From contig NC_091125.1 of assembly GCF_040183065.1 (NCBI RefSeq), positions 128,158,621 through 128,222,620 on the forward strand: a DNA stretch of 64,000 bases. Reading direction: 5' to 3'. The stretch comes from Periplaneta americana. Taxonomy: Eukaryota > Arthropoda > Insecta > Blattodea > Blattidae. Under the pieces are notes generated by a model. That model saw nothing but the letters and a program-made list of their open reading frames with translations. It made no database searches and had not been told where the DNA came from. Numbering within the stretch: the first letter of the stretch is position 1; each line of letters opens with the position of its first letter. A program made the translations under genes and the position numbers. Shown in pieces: positions 47,101 to 57,501 of the stretch.

Positions 47101-50100
47101 GTGCGGCGTGACAGAATTAACGAAATAGCGTGTCACCATGCAGAATATTAAGTTACGGACTCCTCAATTAAGAGATTCTCACAGCTTTGGCATTTTCTGG
47201 TGTTCGGACATTTTCCTTGGTCATATATGCTCCTTGCTCAGTGCTGAACCTTCTGTTTCGAATTTCTCAACTCAGGTCTGTATAGCAGGAGCAGACAGAA
47301 TTGAATCATGATGTCAGAACTCTCATCTTGCAGCTTCTACACAGTCTTTTTTTTTTTTTGTAAAATGATTTTATTGAAAACGCATATTGCTTACCTGACC
47401 ATTTATTCACTATTAATTGATTAACTAGTGGACTTACTCGTGTTAATTATGTAAGATTTGTGCAGCTTACAGCTGTTTCAGTGCTTCACGCACCATCCTC
47501 AAAGCCTACTAGATCACGGCGTCATCTCGAACTTCTCTGCCTGTTATGTGGGTGTGTTTGATTGTTGAAAGGTGTTGAAGAGTGGAGTCAAATAGTGTGT
47601 GTTTACTGAAATTTATCTGTTGAGAATTTGATCGGGGTGTGTTTTAGTGTGTTTGTATATTTCGTATTGTTCTAATGTGTTGAGTTTTTGGTTCTTGGGT
47701 TGTATGTGTAGGATTTCCATGTCCGCATTTATGTTATTGTATGTATGGTTAGCATTGGTTATGTGATCGGCGTATGTATTTATTCACGTCCACTAAATGG
47801 CATTTTTGTGGGAACAAAATAGCATCTCTTTACTGTAGTCATGACAACGAAAATTAATAGTTTGAAATGTACAAAATAAAATCTTCCATTATCTCGCACC
47901 ACTCTGCACTTTAATTATTTGTGGTTTAAATGAGTTGCAGTTATACCTTCTCAATAGATCTTGATGGCCCAATTCAGATTTTGGTGGAGATATTTCAAAT
48001 GAACAAAAGTAGTCCCCAGATGATAGCCTCTTACTTATTTTCTCTCGTAAATCTGCGTCTTGGACTTGGATTCCCCTAAAATAAATAAATAATAATAAAA
48101 CTATTAATTTGAGAATTACTTCCTATTCCTTATTGCATTTCATGAGAACAAATGATAATATAAATCTAGTGATGGCAGTATTAATTTGTACGGTATTAGT
48201 GTTTTTATTATTAACATTATTTTGTAATAATGAATGCATTTTACATTTGAAATTGTTTCTTTAATAAGGGGTTAGGTACAGCTTACAGCAGTAAAATTTT
48301 GGAAATATTCAACATTTTTTTTCTCCATTACTGTTTGTTGTACAATAATGAAAATTAGTATGTGTAAAACGCTGTCATACTGCTATATGAAAAACATATT
48401 TTTACGATTAAAAAAAAAATACTTTTTTTTTTTTCCTCAAAATTCAGTTCACTGTGCAGTGATGAAGCGTTTCCCACATAATTAAAAAAGTAACCAACAT
48501 TCTGTGATGAAAGTTTTTGTGTTTATTTATGCATGTCATATCTACAATATGATGCAAGATCACTTCTCTATCTTTGATAGATTGTCTGATAAGAAATAAA
48601 TTCATTAAAAAAAAATGGCCAAATATCAGTACCGGTACTTTCTTCTAACACAAAAAAAAATATTTATTAAGGAATGTAGTTGAAAGAGCATAATATTGTA
48701 AACATGAGTTTCAGCAATGAAATAAAAGAGAGAGAACATGAAAAAGTTAATAACTTTATCAGTTATGAGGGAAACGCTTCATCACTGCACAGTAAACTGG
48801 CATCATTTTGAATTTTGAAAAAAATATTTATAAATAATTTTTTTAATCGCAAAAATATATTTTTTTTTTCACATAGCAGAAGGATAGTGTTTTAAAAATA
48901 CCAATTTTCAATATTGTACAAGATACAGTAATGGAGGAAAAAAGTGTTGAATATTTCCAAAAATTTTACTACTGTAAGTCATACCTAACCCCTTAACCCA
49001 TCATTAATCATTTTCTTACATTATATCTTAATTAATGTTTTTGTAAAGATAAATGAATATGGTTTTATCAAACATCGTAATAGGTACCGGTACCAGTACT
49101 GTTCATTGTACAAGGTGCCATTTATTTTTCTGTTAAGATGCAGTACCTTCTCCTAATTATTGAATTGATTTTTAACAAATACTTGTAATGTAGCAGTAGA
49201 ATTGAATCCTTTAAAATATGAATAACTGTGTCAGCACACGTAAATAGCGAATCATTAAACAATGCATGTGTCAATAAATGAAAAAATGCTGAAACAGAAA
49301 ATCATAGCTGCAAAGCCTTATGCTACTAAAAGTAAGGTACCAGTTCAGAGCATGCATATACAGTAAGCTACCGGTGTATTAAATCTCTGTAGGCTATACA
49401 TTGAAGCAGATGGAGTCTCTTTTTGCATTGTTATATTATATAACTAGATTTTAGATATCGGATTTTGTTCATACTCAGTATATAAGAGTTAATTTATGCA
49501 TGAATGCTAATAATTTAAGTATTTTTTACTTCTAATTTTTAATACCTAGTACTGGTATTATGTTTACACGAGACAATTTATGGAGTTTAAATAAGAAAAT
49601 GTACGTATTTAAAAGCAGTATTAAATTTTGTTATGCATAGATTAGATGTTTTACTTTTATACTGTGTGACTTCCATATCAAAATACTTATCGATAAGATA
49701 GAGATATATTCAGGGGAGTAGATGATACCAGTACCTATATATGCCTACTCTCTTAACCAAACATTCAAAATAAAGAATATGCGGGTATGAACTTATTTTG
49801 TTAATTTCTTTTTTTTTTAATTATTATTATTTCGTTATATTTAAGTAATTCGTTTATTTTGAATGTAATACCAGTATATTGTTCAGTTTATTATACGAAA
49901 TTTTATGCACAATTTTAGTGTTATGTTGTTCTTTCCTTTTATAATTTTCTTATGTGCCGGTACCTTACCTATTATATAGCCGTCTTTATTTGGTGTGTTA
50001 TATTAATAAATGTTTTGAAGTATCATTATGCTTGATATTCAGTCGAACATTATTTACGAGTGTATGTAGGTCTGTTTCTTTATGTTACATAAGCCATACC

Positions 50101-50489
50101 GGTACTAATTTCTATGGTAATATCTGGATATGCCATTAATATACAAAACAGCATGGAAAATTACAGTTTTCCATTATTAATACTATTCTCTTAATTTAAA
50201 ATTAAAATTTAAATAGTACTGGATGGCTTCATTGTTAAGATATCTGAGTGTTAGGTAACATCAACATTACAAACATGTATACTGGTATGTATTTTTGTCA
50301 GTACTGTAGGCCTATAGTAAAAAAACGTAATTGTACGGCACATAAGAAATAAAAATATTCACTTTGTTATTTTGCTATCCATCTTCGGATTGTTTATGAA
50401 ATTTACTTGTGAATGATTGGGTAGCCAAACGACCGCACTCTTGTACATGTACAGCATGCCACACCATGAACTTAACCTGGGCTATTGCA

Positions 50490-50530
<41 letters not shown>

Positions 50531-51103
50531 ATGTGAATTAATGATGGCGAAATGAGTCTCAGGTCCAACGCCTAAAATTACCCAGCAATTCTGCTTCAAT
50601 TGGTTGAGGGAAAACCCCGAAAAAAAAAACAAGATTTGAACTCGGGCCCACTCGTTTCATAGGTAAACGTGCTGACCATTATTCCACAGCAGTGGACAAC
50701 TGAAACATTACATTTATAAAAGCACTTGAGAAGTAGGTTACAATACTTTAGCCGAATCTAATTAATATTTTAATAATGTGTGATTTAACAGAATTCTTCT
50801 TTCATGTAAAAAGAAATTGTGAATTTTTTGTGTCTTCTTCCCCTAAAAATTTCTAAAAATCGAGACGGCCCCCCATGCAAATGATGTCCGTCCTCCATTT
50901 TGGGCGGCTGTGACACAATGCCTATGAATTAAAACTTACTGCAAAGCCCTATTTCCACTAAATACAGATCTGTAAATTTTTAATGTACGGTAAGTAATAA
51001 ATTATATATTGTTGTAGGCTTACCTATTTCTTGTTGGATGATATTTCTTCTTGGTCCAGTATTTACATTCGTTGTTAGAATGTTGTAGAACTGTCTCCCT
51101 CAT
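40165..51103 (-). CDS. MTHFR: MTHFR, methylenetetrahydrofolate reductase, catalytic domain (seven exons plus one doubtful)
   Basis: Exons, minus strand: 51024-51103, 47947-48075, 44780-44880, 43838-43993, 43502-43665, 42654-42782, 40354-40547, and perhaps 40165-40222. Phases agree at every junction (2, 2, 1, 1, 0, 0, 2). The enzyme reduces 5,10-methylene- to 5-methyl-tetrahydrofolate with FAD in the cytosol. Visible family motifs: [11 protein letters not shown] with the catalytic Glu54, AITWH, LLHLSC, FALRGD with Asp156 (the FAD-site Asp), [34 protein letters not shown] and HFFTLNR. With the doubtful last exon the protein is 336 residues. No regulatory-domain exon (such as DEFPNGRWG) was seen downstream, so it appears to be a short, catalytic-only form. 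The usual block after TLNR (ATTEVLKRLG in human) was not found. Expected repeats sit only in introns. Confidence 0.85.
40354..40547 (-). CDS. MTHFR: MTHFR exon 7
   Basis: Residues 254-317: [34 protein letters not shown] and QAVHFFTLN. Acceptor CTTTCAACAG, donor GTATTT, phase 2. The usual IQGYHSL is here IQEYSSL. Confidence 0.9.
40623..42369. other. MTHFR intron 6, no other gene
   Basis: Mostly unremarkable AT-rich sequence. A degenerate tRNA-like stretch lies near 41518-41572 (GATTAGCTCAGCATGTAGGG and CAGTTCAATACGCC). Confidence 0.4.
42370..42550 (-). repeat. tRNA-derived SINE in MTHFR intron 6
   Basis: Same body as the copies at 50395-50700 and 52080-52370: GAGTCTCAGG-like start, TTACCCAGCA and TTGAGGGAAAATC; box B-like GGGTCGAATCCTGG on the minus strand. 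Confidence 0.65.
42654..42782 (-). CDS. MTHFR: MTHFR exon 6
   Basis: Residues 211-253: [20 protein letters not shown] then [14 protein letters not shown]. Acceptor CTTTATTCAG, donor GTAATA. The VDAGADF segment is the one holding the human Ala222 site. Confidence 0.95.
42927..43048 (-). mobile_element. RTE LINE 3' end fragment
   Basis: Minus strand carries the last 120 bp of the same RTE family as 4975-6167, including the KMDLR and YDGRNWITL residues. In MTHFR intron 5. Confidence 0.75.
43055..43420 (+). mobile_element. LINE ORF2 C-terminal fragment
   Basis: A 107-residue frame, [40 protein letters not shown] then [20 protein letters not shown], matches the C-terminus of a cockroach LINE; it ends in a (GAAT)n tail. 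A related fragment lies at 63300-63560 on the other strand. In MTHFR intron 5. Confidence 0.75.
43502..43665 (-). CDS. MTHFR: MTHFR exon 5
   Basis: Residues 156-210: [20 protein letters not shown] then [13 protein letters not shown]. The loop after ALRGD is shorter than in human. Acceptor GTAATTACAG, donor GTATGT. Confidence 0.9.
43838..43993 (-). CDS. MTHFR: MTHFR exon 4
   Basis: Residues 104-155: [20 protein letters not shown] then [10 protein letters not shown]. Acceptor ATATCACCAG, donor GTTAGT, phase 1; Asp156 is completed in exon 5. Confidence 0.9.
44065..44118. repeat. (ATT)n microsatellite
   Basis: Trinucleotide run in MTHFR intron 3. Confidence 0.9.
44236..44455 (+). repeat. tRNA-derived SINE in MTHFR intron 3
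   Basis: Head GCTCGCTCATGACTCAGTGG with box B GGGTTCGACCCATG, then the body TTTTTCTTGGGATTCTCCC. Same strand as the window, opposite to MTHFR. Confidence 0.65.
44780..44880 (-). CDS. MTHFR: MTHFR exon 3
   Basis: Residues 70-103 with [13 protein letters not shown], equivalent to PLYIDVTWHPAG. Acceptor TGATTTTAG, donor GTAAGT, phase 1. Confidence 0.85.
44941..46780. other. MTHFR intron 2, nothing recognised
   Basis: AT-rich sequence with T runs (45107-45129); no further exon or known repeat was identified. Confidence 0.4.
46790..46862 (-). other. tRNA-like SINE head
   Basis: Minus strand CCGGTGTGGTTTAGTGGATA and CAGGTTCAAATCCCTG resemble box A and B of a tRNA. No full cloverleaf was built. 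Confidence 0.45.
47420..47790 (+). mobile_element. second copy of the GTGT-core inverted-repeat element
   Basis: Shares CGTGTTAATTATGTAAG, CTTACAGCTGTTTC and the GTGTGTTTTAGTGTGT core with 11087-11484, but lacks its right arm and instead continues into TATGTTATTGTATGTATGG. Ends near CACGTCCACTAAATGG, inverse to the starting TAGTGGACTTAC. Confidence 0.5.
47947..48075 (-). CDS. MTHFR: MTHFR exon 2
   Basis: Residues about 27-69, [20 protein letters not shown] then [15 protein letters not shown]. Contains the catalytic-site glutamate of the FE-x3-PP motif (Glu54). Acceptor TTTATTTTAG, donor GTATAA. Confidence 0.9.
48263..48996. mobile_element. 734-bp inverted-repeat element in MTHFR intron 1
   Basis: Arms of about 215-230 bp (48263-48480 and 48765-48996) are inverted copies: TAAGGGGTTAGGTACAGCTT at the left and its inverse, with TAAGGGGTTAGGTATGACTT, at the right; both include GATGAAGCGTTTCCC at the inner edge. 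No coding frame. Flanks are TTAA-like but a clean duplication was not resolved. Confidence 0.65.
50395..50700 (-). repeat. SINE with internal (GAT)n
   Basis: Shares TGTGAATGATTGGGTAGCCA, CTCTTGTACA and CAGCATGC with 52080-52370, then a (GAT)n run (50491-50529) and the SINE body; minus-strand box B-like GAGTTCAAATCTTG. MTHFR intron 1. Confidence 0.7.
51024..51103 (-). CDS. MTHFR: MTHFR exon 1 (start codon)
   Basis: ATG at 51103-51101, [20 protein letters not shown] then YHPTRN, donor GTAAGC. It ends in phase 2, exactly what exon 2 needs. N-termini of this family are not conserved, so the call rests on phase, donor and ATG. Confidence 0.6.
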
Positions 51104-51587
51104 GTTGCAGTGTTTTTACCTCTTTGACGAAGTGTTCAATTCACTCCTGTAAGTGCAGTGATTGAAGAATGAACAACTTTCAAAGTCACAAAAGTTGCTT
51201 TCTGTTCCATATTTGTACCTAAGGTTCATCATTCTTACATAGTTACACAATTATTTATTATATTTTGAATGAAATTTGTTTATTAGACACTATAAAACTC
51301 GTACCAGTATACACAATTTGTATTGTATGCACTGGCATTACTGAATGAATTAGAAATAAAGTTTTTTTTTTAATGTATTATGACATAAGTTATGAAAGAA
51401 GTAGGGTATCAGTTAACCTTGGACCGTTCATAATCTTTAATAGTATTCTGGCAGATACTGACGTAAAAGTATGACTTTTAATTTTTTATGTACATTTTTG
51501 TCAGTGTTGTCAGGTATGTTTTAATAGTCTACTACAAAGATCAGGGATAAAGTACCGTAAGGAATGCATTTTTAAAAGTCTGAGGAA
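51104..51587. promoter_or_regulatory. MTHFR upstream region
   Basis: Presumed promoter side of MTHFR on the minus strand. No clear core motif is visible, and an upstream non-coding exon cannot be excluded. Confidence 0.3.
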
Positions 51588-51830
51588 TGTCATTATGACG
51601 CGAAAGGAGAACTGACGAGACAACAGAATAAAGAAAAAAAAAAGTAAAACTCATAATCGACACACATAAAACAAATAACTTGAGAATAATCTCTGAAATT
51701 GAAACAGAACTGTCATTATGACGCGAAAGGAAAATTGACAAGACAACAGAATGAAAAAAAAAAAGTAAAACTCAGAATCGACACACATAAAACTTGAGAA
51801 TAATCTCTGAAATTGAAACAGAACTTTTTG
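51588..51830. repeat. tandem duplication, period about 124 bp
   Basis: The unit starting GTCATTATGACGCGAAAGGA occurs twice in a row and ends both times with GAAATTGAAACAGAACT. The second copy lacks a few bases (ACAAATA). Confidence 0.85.
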
Positions 51831-51934
51831 TAAATGGAAACATTTTGAAAAAGGTTGATTTATTCCAGTACCTACCTATCTTAGCAATGTCGTGACAAAG
51901 TCGGGAGAAAGAAAGAGGATATTAAGAACTGAAT

Positions 51935-51967
<33 letters not shown>

Positions 51968-52079
51968 TAGCCTTCGTACAGTTATAGCCTACATATCATT
52001 TTCTTTTCCTGTTGTACGGAGGAGGAACCCTAATGCTTACACTGTGGCCTGAGGCTTATTGTGCTTACCATTCCTATTC

Positions 52080-52161
52080 TGTGAATGATTGGGTAGCCAA
52101 ATGGCCATACTCTTGTACAAGTACAGCATGCTGCATCATCAACTGAATCCGGACTATGATA

Positions 52162-52193
<32 letters not shown>

Positions 52194-52370
52194 AGGTATG
52201 TGAATGATGGGGAAATGAGTCCGAGATCCAACGCCGAAAGTTATCCAGCAATTCGGCTTCAATTGGTTGAGGGAAAACCCCAAAAAAACTCCAACCAGGT
52301 AACTTGGCACAACCAGAATTCGAACCTGGGCCCACTCGTTTCACAGCGATGAACCTATATATATTTGATA
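52080..52370 (-). repeat. SINE with internal (GAT)n
   Basis: Same structure and strand as 50395-50700, with (GAT)n at 52163-52192 and box B GGTTCGAATTCTGG on the minus strand. Short frames on both strands here are repeat translation. Confidence 0.75.
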
Positions 52371-52852
52371 AAAACAAGCATATTTCAAGAAAAACTAAGC
52401 TCGTTTCTTTAACTGTAATATAAAAGTCAAACTTGCTCTGTGGTTGGAAAACATGGAAGGTCTCACAGAAAATTGCAAAGTGATTGCAGATTTTTATTAA
52501 TCGTCGCTTTTAGCCAATCTTCAGTAGCTATAATGTGGCCAGACATAACAAACGGTAATTAATCTGTGAACAGAAGCCAACTAGAATCCAATTACTGAAG
52601 AAGCTAAGATAAGCAAATGCAAATGGTAGATAGATCATACTATCTTAAGGAAACTTTACGAAGGAATGTGTTGAATTGAAACTCTCAATATGCTAGAAAA
52701 TGAGGTTCCTCAAGAAAAATGTGGAGAATAATTAATGAAGAAGAAATCGTGGAAGCTGGAAAGAACTGAACTGAAGTAAAGAGGATGGTTGGCAATCAAA
52801 TGATATGGAGGTTTTTTAGTGCTGCCCTTTACTTCACTGGGAGTCATAGGGA

Positions 52853-52853
52853 C

Positions 52854-52913
<60 letters not shown>

Positions 52914-52921
52914 CGATGACG
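52853..52921. repeat. (GAT)n microsatellite
   Basis: Long GAT run; polyserine and polymethionine frames through it are not genes. Confidence 0.9.
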
Positions 52922-52959
52922 AATGACAACTGTTCTTTATGTTCGTTGTACAAAAATGC

Positions 52960-53040
52960 ACTGTTAGCCAAACGATTAAAGCATTGGATTTCCATACAAA
53001 AGAGTTGGGTTCAAATCCTGATGCGACCAGTGGAATTCAT
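52960..53040 (+). other. tRNA-like SINE head
   Basis: GTTAGCCAAACGATTAAAGC and GGGTTCAAATCCTGAT resemble tRNA box A and B regions. Confidence 0.45.
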
Positions 53041-54182
53041 GGAGTACAAAAACTAAATTATTTGCAAACTTCTTAATGCATTACCATCCCACAAATCTGA
53101 TGAACAATGGCAGATATAATAATTGCGCATTCATGAGAGTTTATTCTTTTATTCCGTTTGCAGAGAGGGCTGACGGAAACCCTCCTGCAGTACAACTGAT
53201 CTAGCTCTTTTACATGTATACCACATCTACATAGTTCTGACTTTGCCAACTGTGCAACAGGTCTTGCGAAATACCGTACTTCCTCGCATTAAAGACACTA
53301 AAAAGTTGTACATCTAGCCAGTATTCTTTATTTAGTATCACCTAAGCTATATTATATACCCTGTGCTATATTTTTTTTATGAAATGAGGAGAAAGATGAG
53401 GTGAGATGTATGTAAAGTGATAGTGGAATAAAATTTATACAATTGAGAAAAATGGAGAACTCCGGGAAAACTCATTCTCCAATCTTGTCTGTTACAAGCA
53501 TTTTTCCAGTCAATGCGTGGTAACGAACCTGAGTTCATGCATAGTATGATAAGCCTGTACTCTAGCATTGAGCTAGGCAAAAGAAATGGTTGACCTGATC
53601 GCATGAATAGGAAATATAACATATTATTCGGTCACATCATTTTGTTCGAAGTTTTTAATTACAATAATGATTCTCAATAATTTATTATTATTACTTCTTA
53701 TATTCTGCATTGATTTTAAATAGAAGTAATATTGAGATTGCTCAAATTAAATCAGAATAGAGAATGGCGTTGTACAAAAAATCGTGTTACACTTTTCTTC
53801 AGGTTCGTATGAAGTATTTAAATTATGCAAATAAAAATTAATACGCTGATAGTAAGGAAAGAATACAATTTTTATCAAGTGCCTATAGCTAAACGTGTTG
53901 CATAACATGTCACAAGTCTCAATTAGAACAACGTTGATGACCTTGACCACTCTACTACTGTATATCTTATCTTAAAATCATTCCTCATCAGACTGGCCTA
54001 TCTTCATTTTCTAGAACAAGGTTAATATTATACTTCCGCTCTTGGACATATCAGCCAGAGATGTTTACTACCATACAAACTATTGCTACTACTCTTACTA
54101 CTACTACCACAACTACTATTACTACTTTCACTATCAACTAATATTATTATTAGTACCCGGTATTCTATTATTATTATTACCG

Positions 54183-54241
<59 letters not shown>

Positions 54242-57200
54242 GGTTTTAGTAATGTAGTTGTAGTAGTAGTAGTAGCAGTAATAGTAGTTGTTACCAGTAT
54301 TGCTATATAATTAGTATCACTACCACTGCTACTGTTCCTGCTCCTATCACACCACTACCATTAGGCCTACTACTGTCATGTATGAGTGACCACTACTCGA
54401 AGTCTGGTTTTAGTTTAATTGATTAATTTTATATTAACGTACTTTGTTAGAATAAAATGTTAAGCAACATTTTGGCTTTAGGCCTACTTTTACCCCCACA
54501 TGTTAATGGTCATCACACTTCAACCTGGGCAGACTGCTGCTGTTGTCAATAATGTTGCTTAAGAGTAACAACTACAAGAAAATGTCCAAGTTTCTTGTGG
54601 ACTGATGATTTCACCAGAGTCTTTCTAATTGTGACAATAGATGTCTTCTGTTTTTGTAGTAATATGTTTAATTAGAACAAGTTAAAAATATCTCTTTACT
54701 AACCCTTCTCTAAATAGCTGCCTGAAATATATTTTATATATTAGTACTTTAATACTATTTTTTTCATTTGCTTATGTAATTGTATTGATAGCTACTTGTA
54801 AGTGTCCTTGATATTCTTACAAAAGAAAGAGAAAGAAAAACTAACTGAAGAGAACTTTATGTACCTAGTTAATGCTGCTCTCTATTGCGAATTTGCTGAC
54901 ACAACAACTACTCGTATTACTTCTGTTTCTACTACTATTATTTCTTTTATTTGTAACACATGTTATAATGTAGTATAAATGCTTTGACCTGTTCTTAGAA
55001 AGCGACTTTACTTCCTGTTTCTTATCATGCGTTTTTTGTAACAAGAGCGAACCTTAGCCTTTTTTTTTCTCTTATAAAAAAGAGTAACGAAGATAATAAT
55101 GTGCCAGAGAAAGTCTCTTAACTTCAACAGTGTTACATAACATTTTATTACAAGGCATGTGTAATGATGAAATTAAATACCGGTAACTAAAATGCGTATA
55201 ATAATTGTATTTAAGTGATTACATTTTATGTATCTGGGTGTGAGTGCTTTTATGATGACAATAAAATGAAGTTTGTACGAAAATTAGTAATGTTATGTGA
55301 GAAACTGCACTTAGCTGAATGCTGACAGTTACAGATCAATCGAATCTGTGTTCAGTTCCTTACAGAAACATAGTCTTATATAGGCTTTTCTCGATGGAGT
55401 CTAGACACTGTATTCCTTATCCTTGGATTTGTCCTGTGTTGCCTTAAATCGACTACTAAAGTCATGCTGACCACAGTATCAAGGAGTCCTGCCACATGAA
55501 TTGTCACTGAAGTGAGGACTCAGTGAACAAAAGTGATGTTGATGATTATGACGGTGACAATGAGGACGAGAATGACGATGAAGAGAAAGAGGAAGAAGAT
55601 AGTTGAGGAAGGAAATTCTCTACAGCGACTCTCTACTGCTCCTTTGGTATTATCGCCGCGCTCTCATGGTTAACATGTGGGCATCATACAATAACGTGCG
55701 GTGTGCTTTTAAAACATAATTTTGCCGACCGATTGTTGCTCTATAGGTTTCACTCTAAGCGTCACGTTGTCACGTCTACTTCCTCGATAAGAATAAGCAC
55801 TAGTTTGTTATATTGTTATTTCATATACGAGTACGTTGACATTCTTAACTCTTAATAATAACTCTTTAATATTAATTTTTAATCACATACCTTAATGTTC
55901 GACCTCAGCACAAGACATTGCAACCTCGGTTTTATTCCACGTGGATTAGACAAGTAAGTGTCTTCTAATAATGGAAGCAGCTTATTGGTTGCAATGTTAA
56001 AATTGAGGCGAGTGATTGGAGCGGCGACATAAGAAATTGAAAACAATAATGCAATTAAATTTCAAAGACCTGCCGAATGTTATGCACGAGGCCGCTCAAA
56101 GACCTGCCGAATGTTAACCATGAGAGCAAGGCGATAATAGTTTATATGAGACTGAAGTTAATACACCCGTCATGATTGTTTAGGCATACACCTCTACAGA
56201 ATTGGAATACTTTCATCACCGAACTGACCCTTTGTGCTCCAAAGAAGAGGAAATGGATACGAGTCATATAACAACATACGACGCACATTCAAATTGAGAT
56301 AAAATCTCTAAATATTGGGTAGCAAGAAGAAAAATGACTTTATTGTCAAATTTAGAGCATTCGATACATACATACAAATGATGAAATTATTATTGTTGAT
56401 TCGATAGTAATTAAGAGATATTGTGGTACAATCACCTGTGGAGAATGGAGAAAGATTGAGAGCCAAGGAGGATTTGGAACTGGACTCCTCCAGATATGTA
56501 GAAGAAAGGTAGATCGAAGAAGTAATGGATTGATGGTAGCTACTGTATTTAGCTATAGAAGGAATCAGCTTTCAAAATAATAATTGATAAGACAAAAAGG
56601 CGTGATTATTCTTGACAGGAAAATGGACATTTATCTTCCTCCCACAGACACTGTGTATGTCTTGTGTTTATGCTATGTTGTCCAAAGCAATGCATTTGCG
56701 TAGTGTTGATCGCATTAAAAGGAAGTCCAGTTATTTTTTCTGGAGACAAAACGGGTCAAAGGGCATAATTACTGAAGTAAATGATTATGGTGACTGATTA
56801 CCAGTACCAGTTACACATTGTAATGTTTATTCAATTCATTCCCCTCTAACGTAAGTAATACAAATATATTTCACAAGAGCTCTAACAACCAATAAATCTC
56901 TTTTTTCCGCAGAAATTTTACTGTTGATGCTAAATACAGTATTTTAGGGTCAATTTATAATGAGAATATTCTTCATAAGCAGGAAAATAATACATGATAC
57001 TAACCACAATAATCTTAGTCTTTAACATTAGATTGTTCCTTTGTTTGATAAGAAATATATTTATTTTCAAATACAATTTATTTATAAAACAACAGTTACA
57101 TTCAACAACAACAAAATAGACAGTAAAAACAACATAGTTAACAAACAAAAACAACCAAAGAGAATTCAGTACACGAGATTTCTTTATAGGATAAAAAAAT

Positions 57201-57464
57201 AAATAATCAAAATACAAATCAAAGATTCCATAAAATATTATAGATAATATAACATTCCTTCACAAAATACTAGGCCTACTTGCTTCATCTTTTCCCTAAC
57301 ACGCGTTGAAAATCACTGACACTCTTTTAGTAATAACATTATCACATGGGTCTGTAGCCTTTTGATATGATATGAAGCTTTTCTTTAGAAACTTTCCGAA
57401 AAATTGTCAAGAGAGAGTTTACAAGAGGAAAAACATTTTTATTAAATTGGAACACTCAACTTTA

Positions 57465-57501
<37 letters not shown>

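Noticed and set aside
52089-52352. 87-codon frame with an aspartate run, and antisense histidine/isoleucine frames
   Set aside because: They read through the (GAT)n part of a SINE.
54042-54310. Leucine- and isoleucine-rich frames resembling membrane proteins
   Set aside because: They are ATT and TAC/TAG microsatellite translations.
55528-55605. Short acidic frame DDYDGDNEDENDDEEKEEED
   Set aside because: A stop lies just upstream, there is no start codon or acceptor, and the sequence is low complexity.
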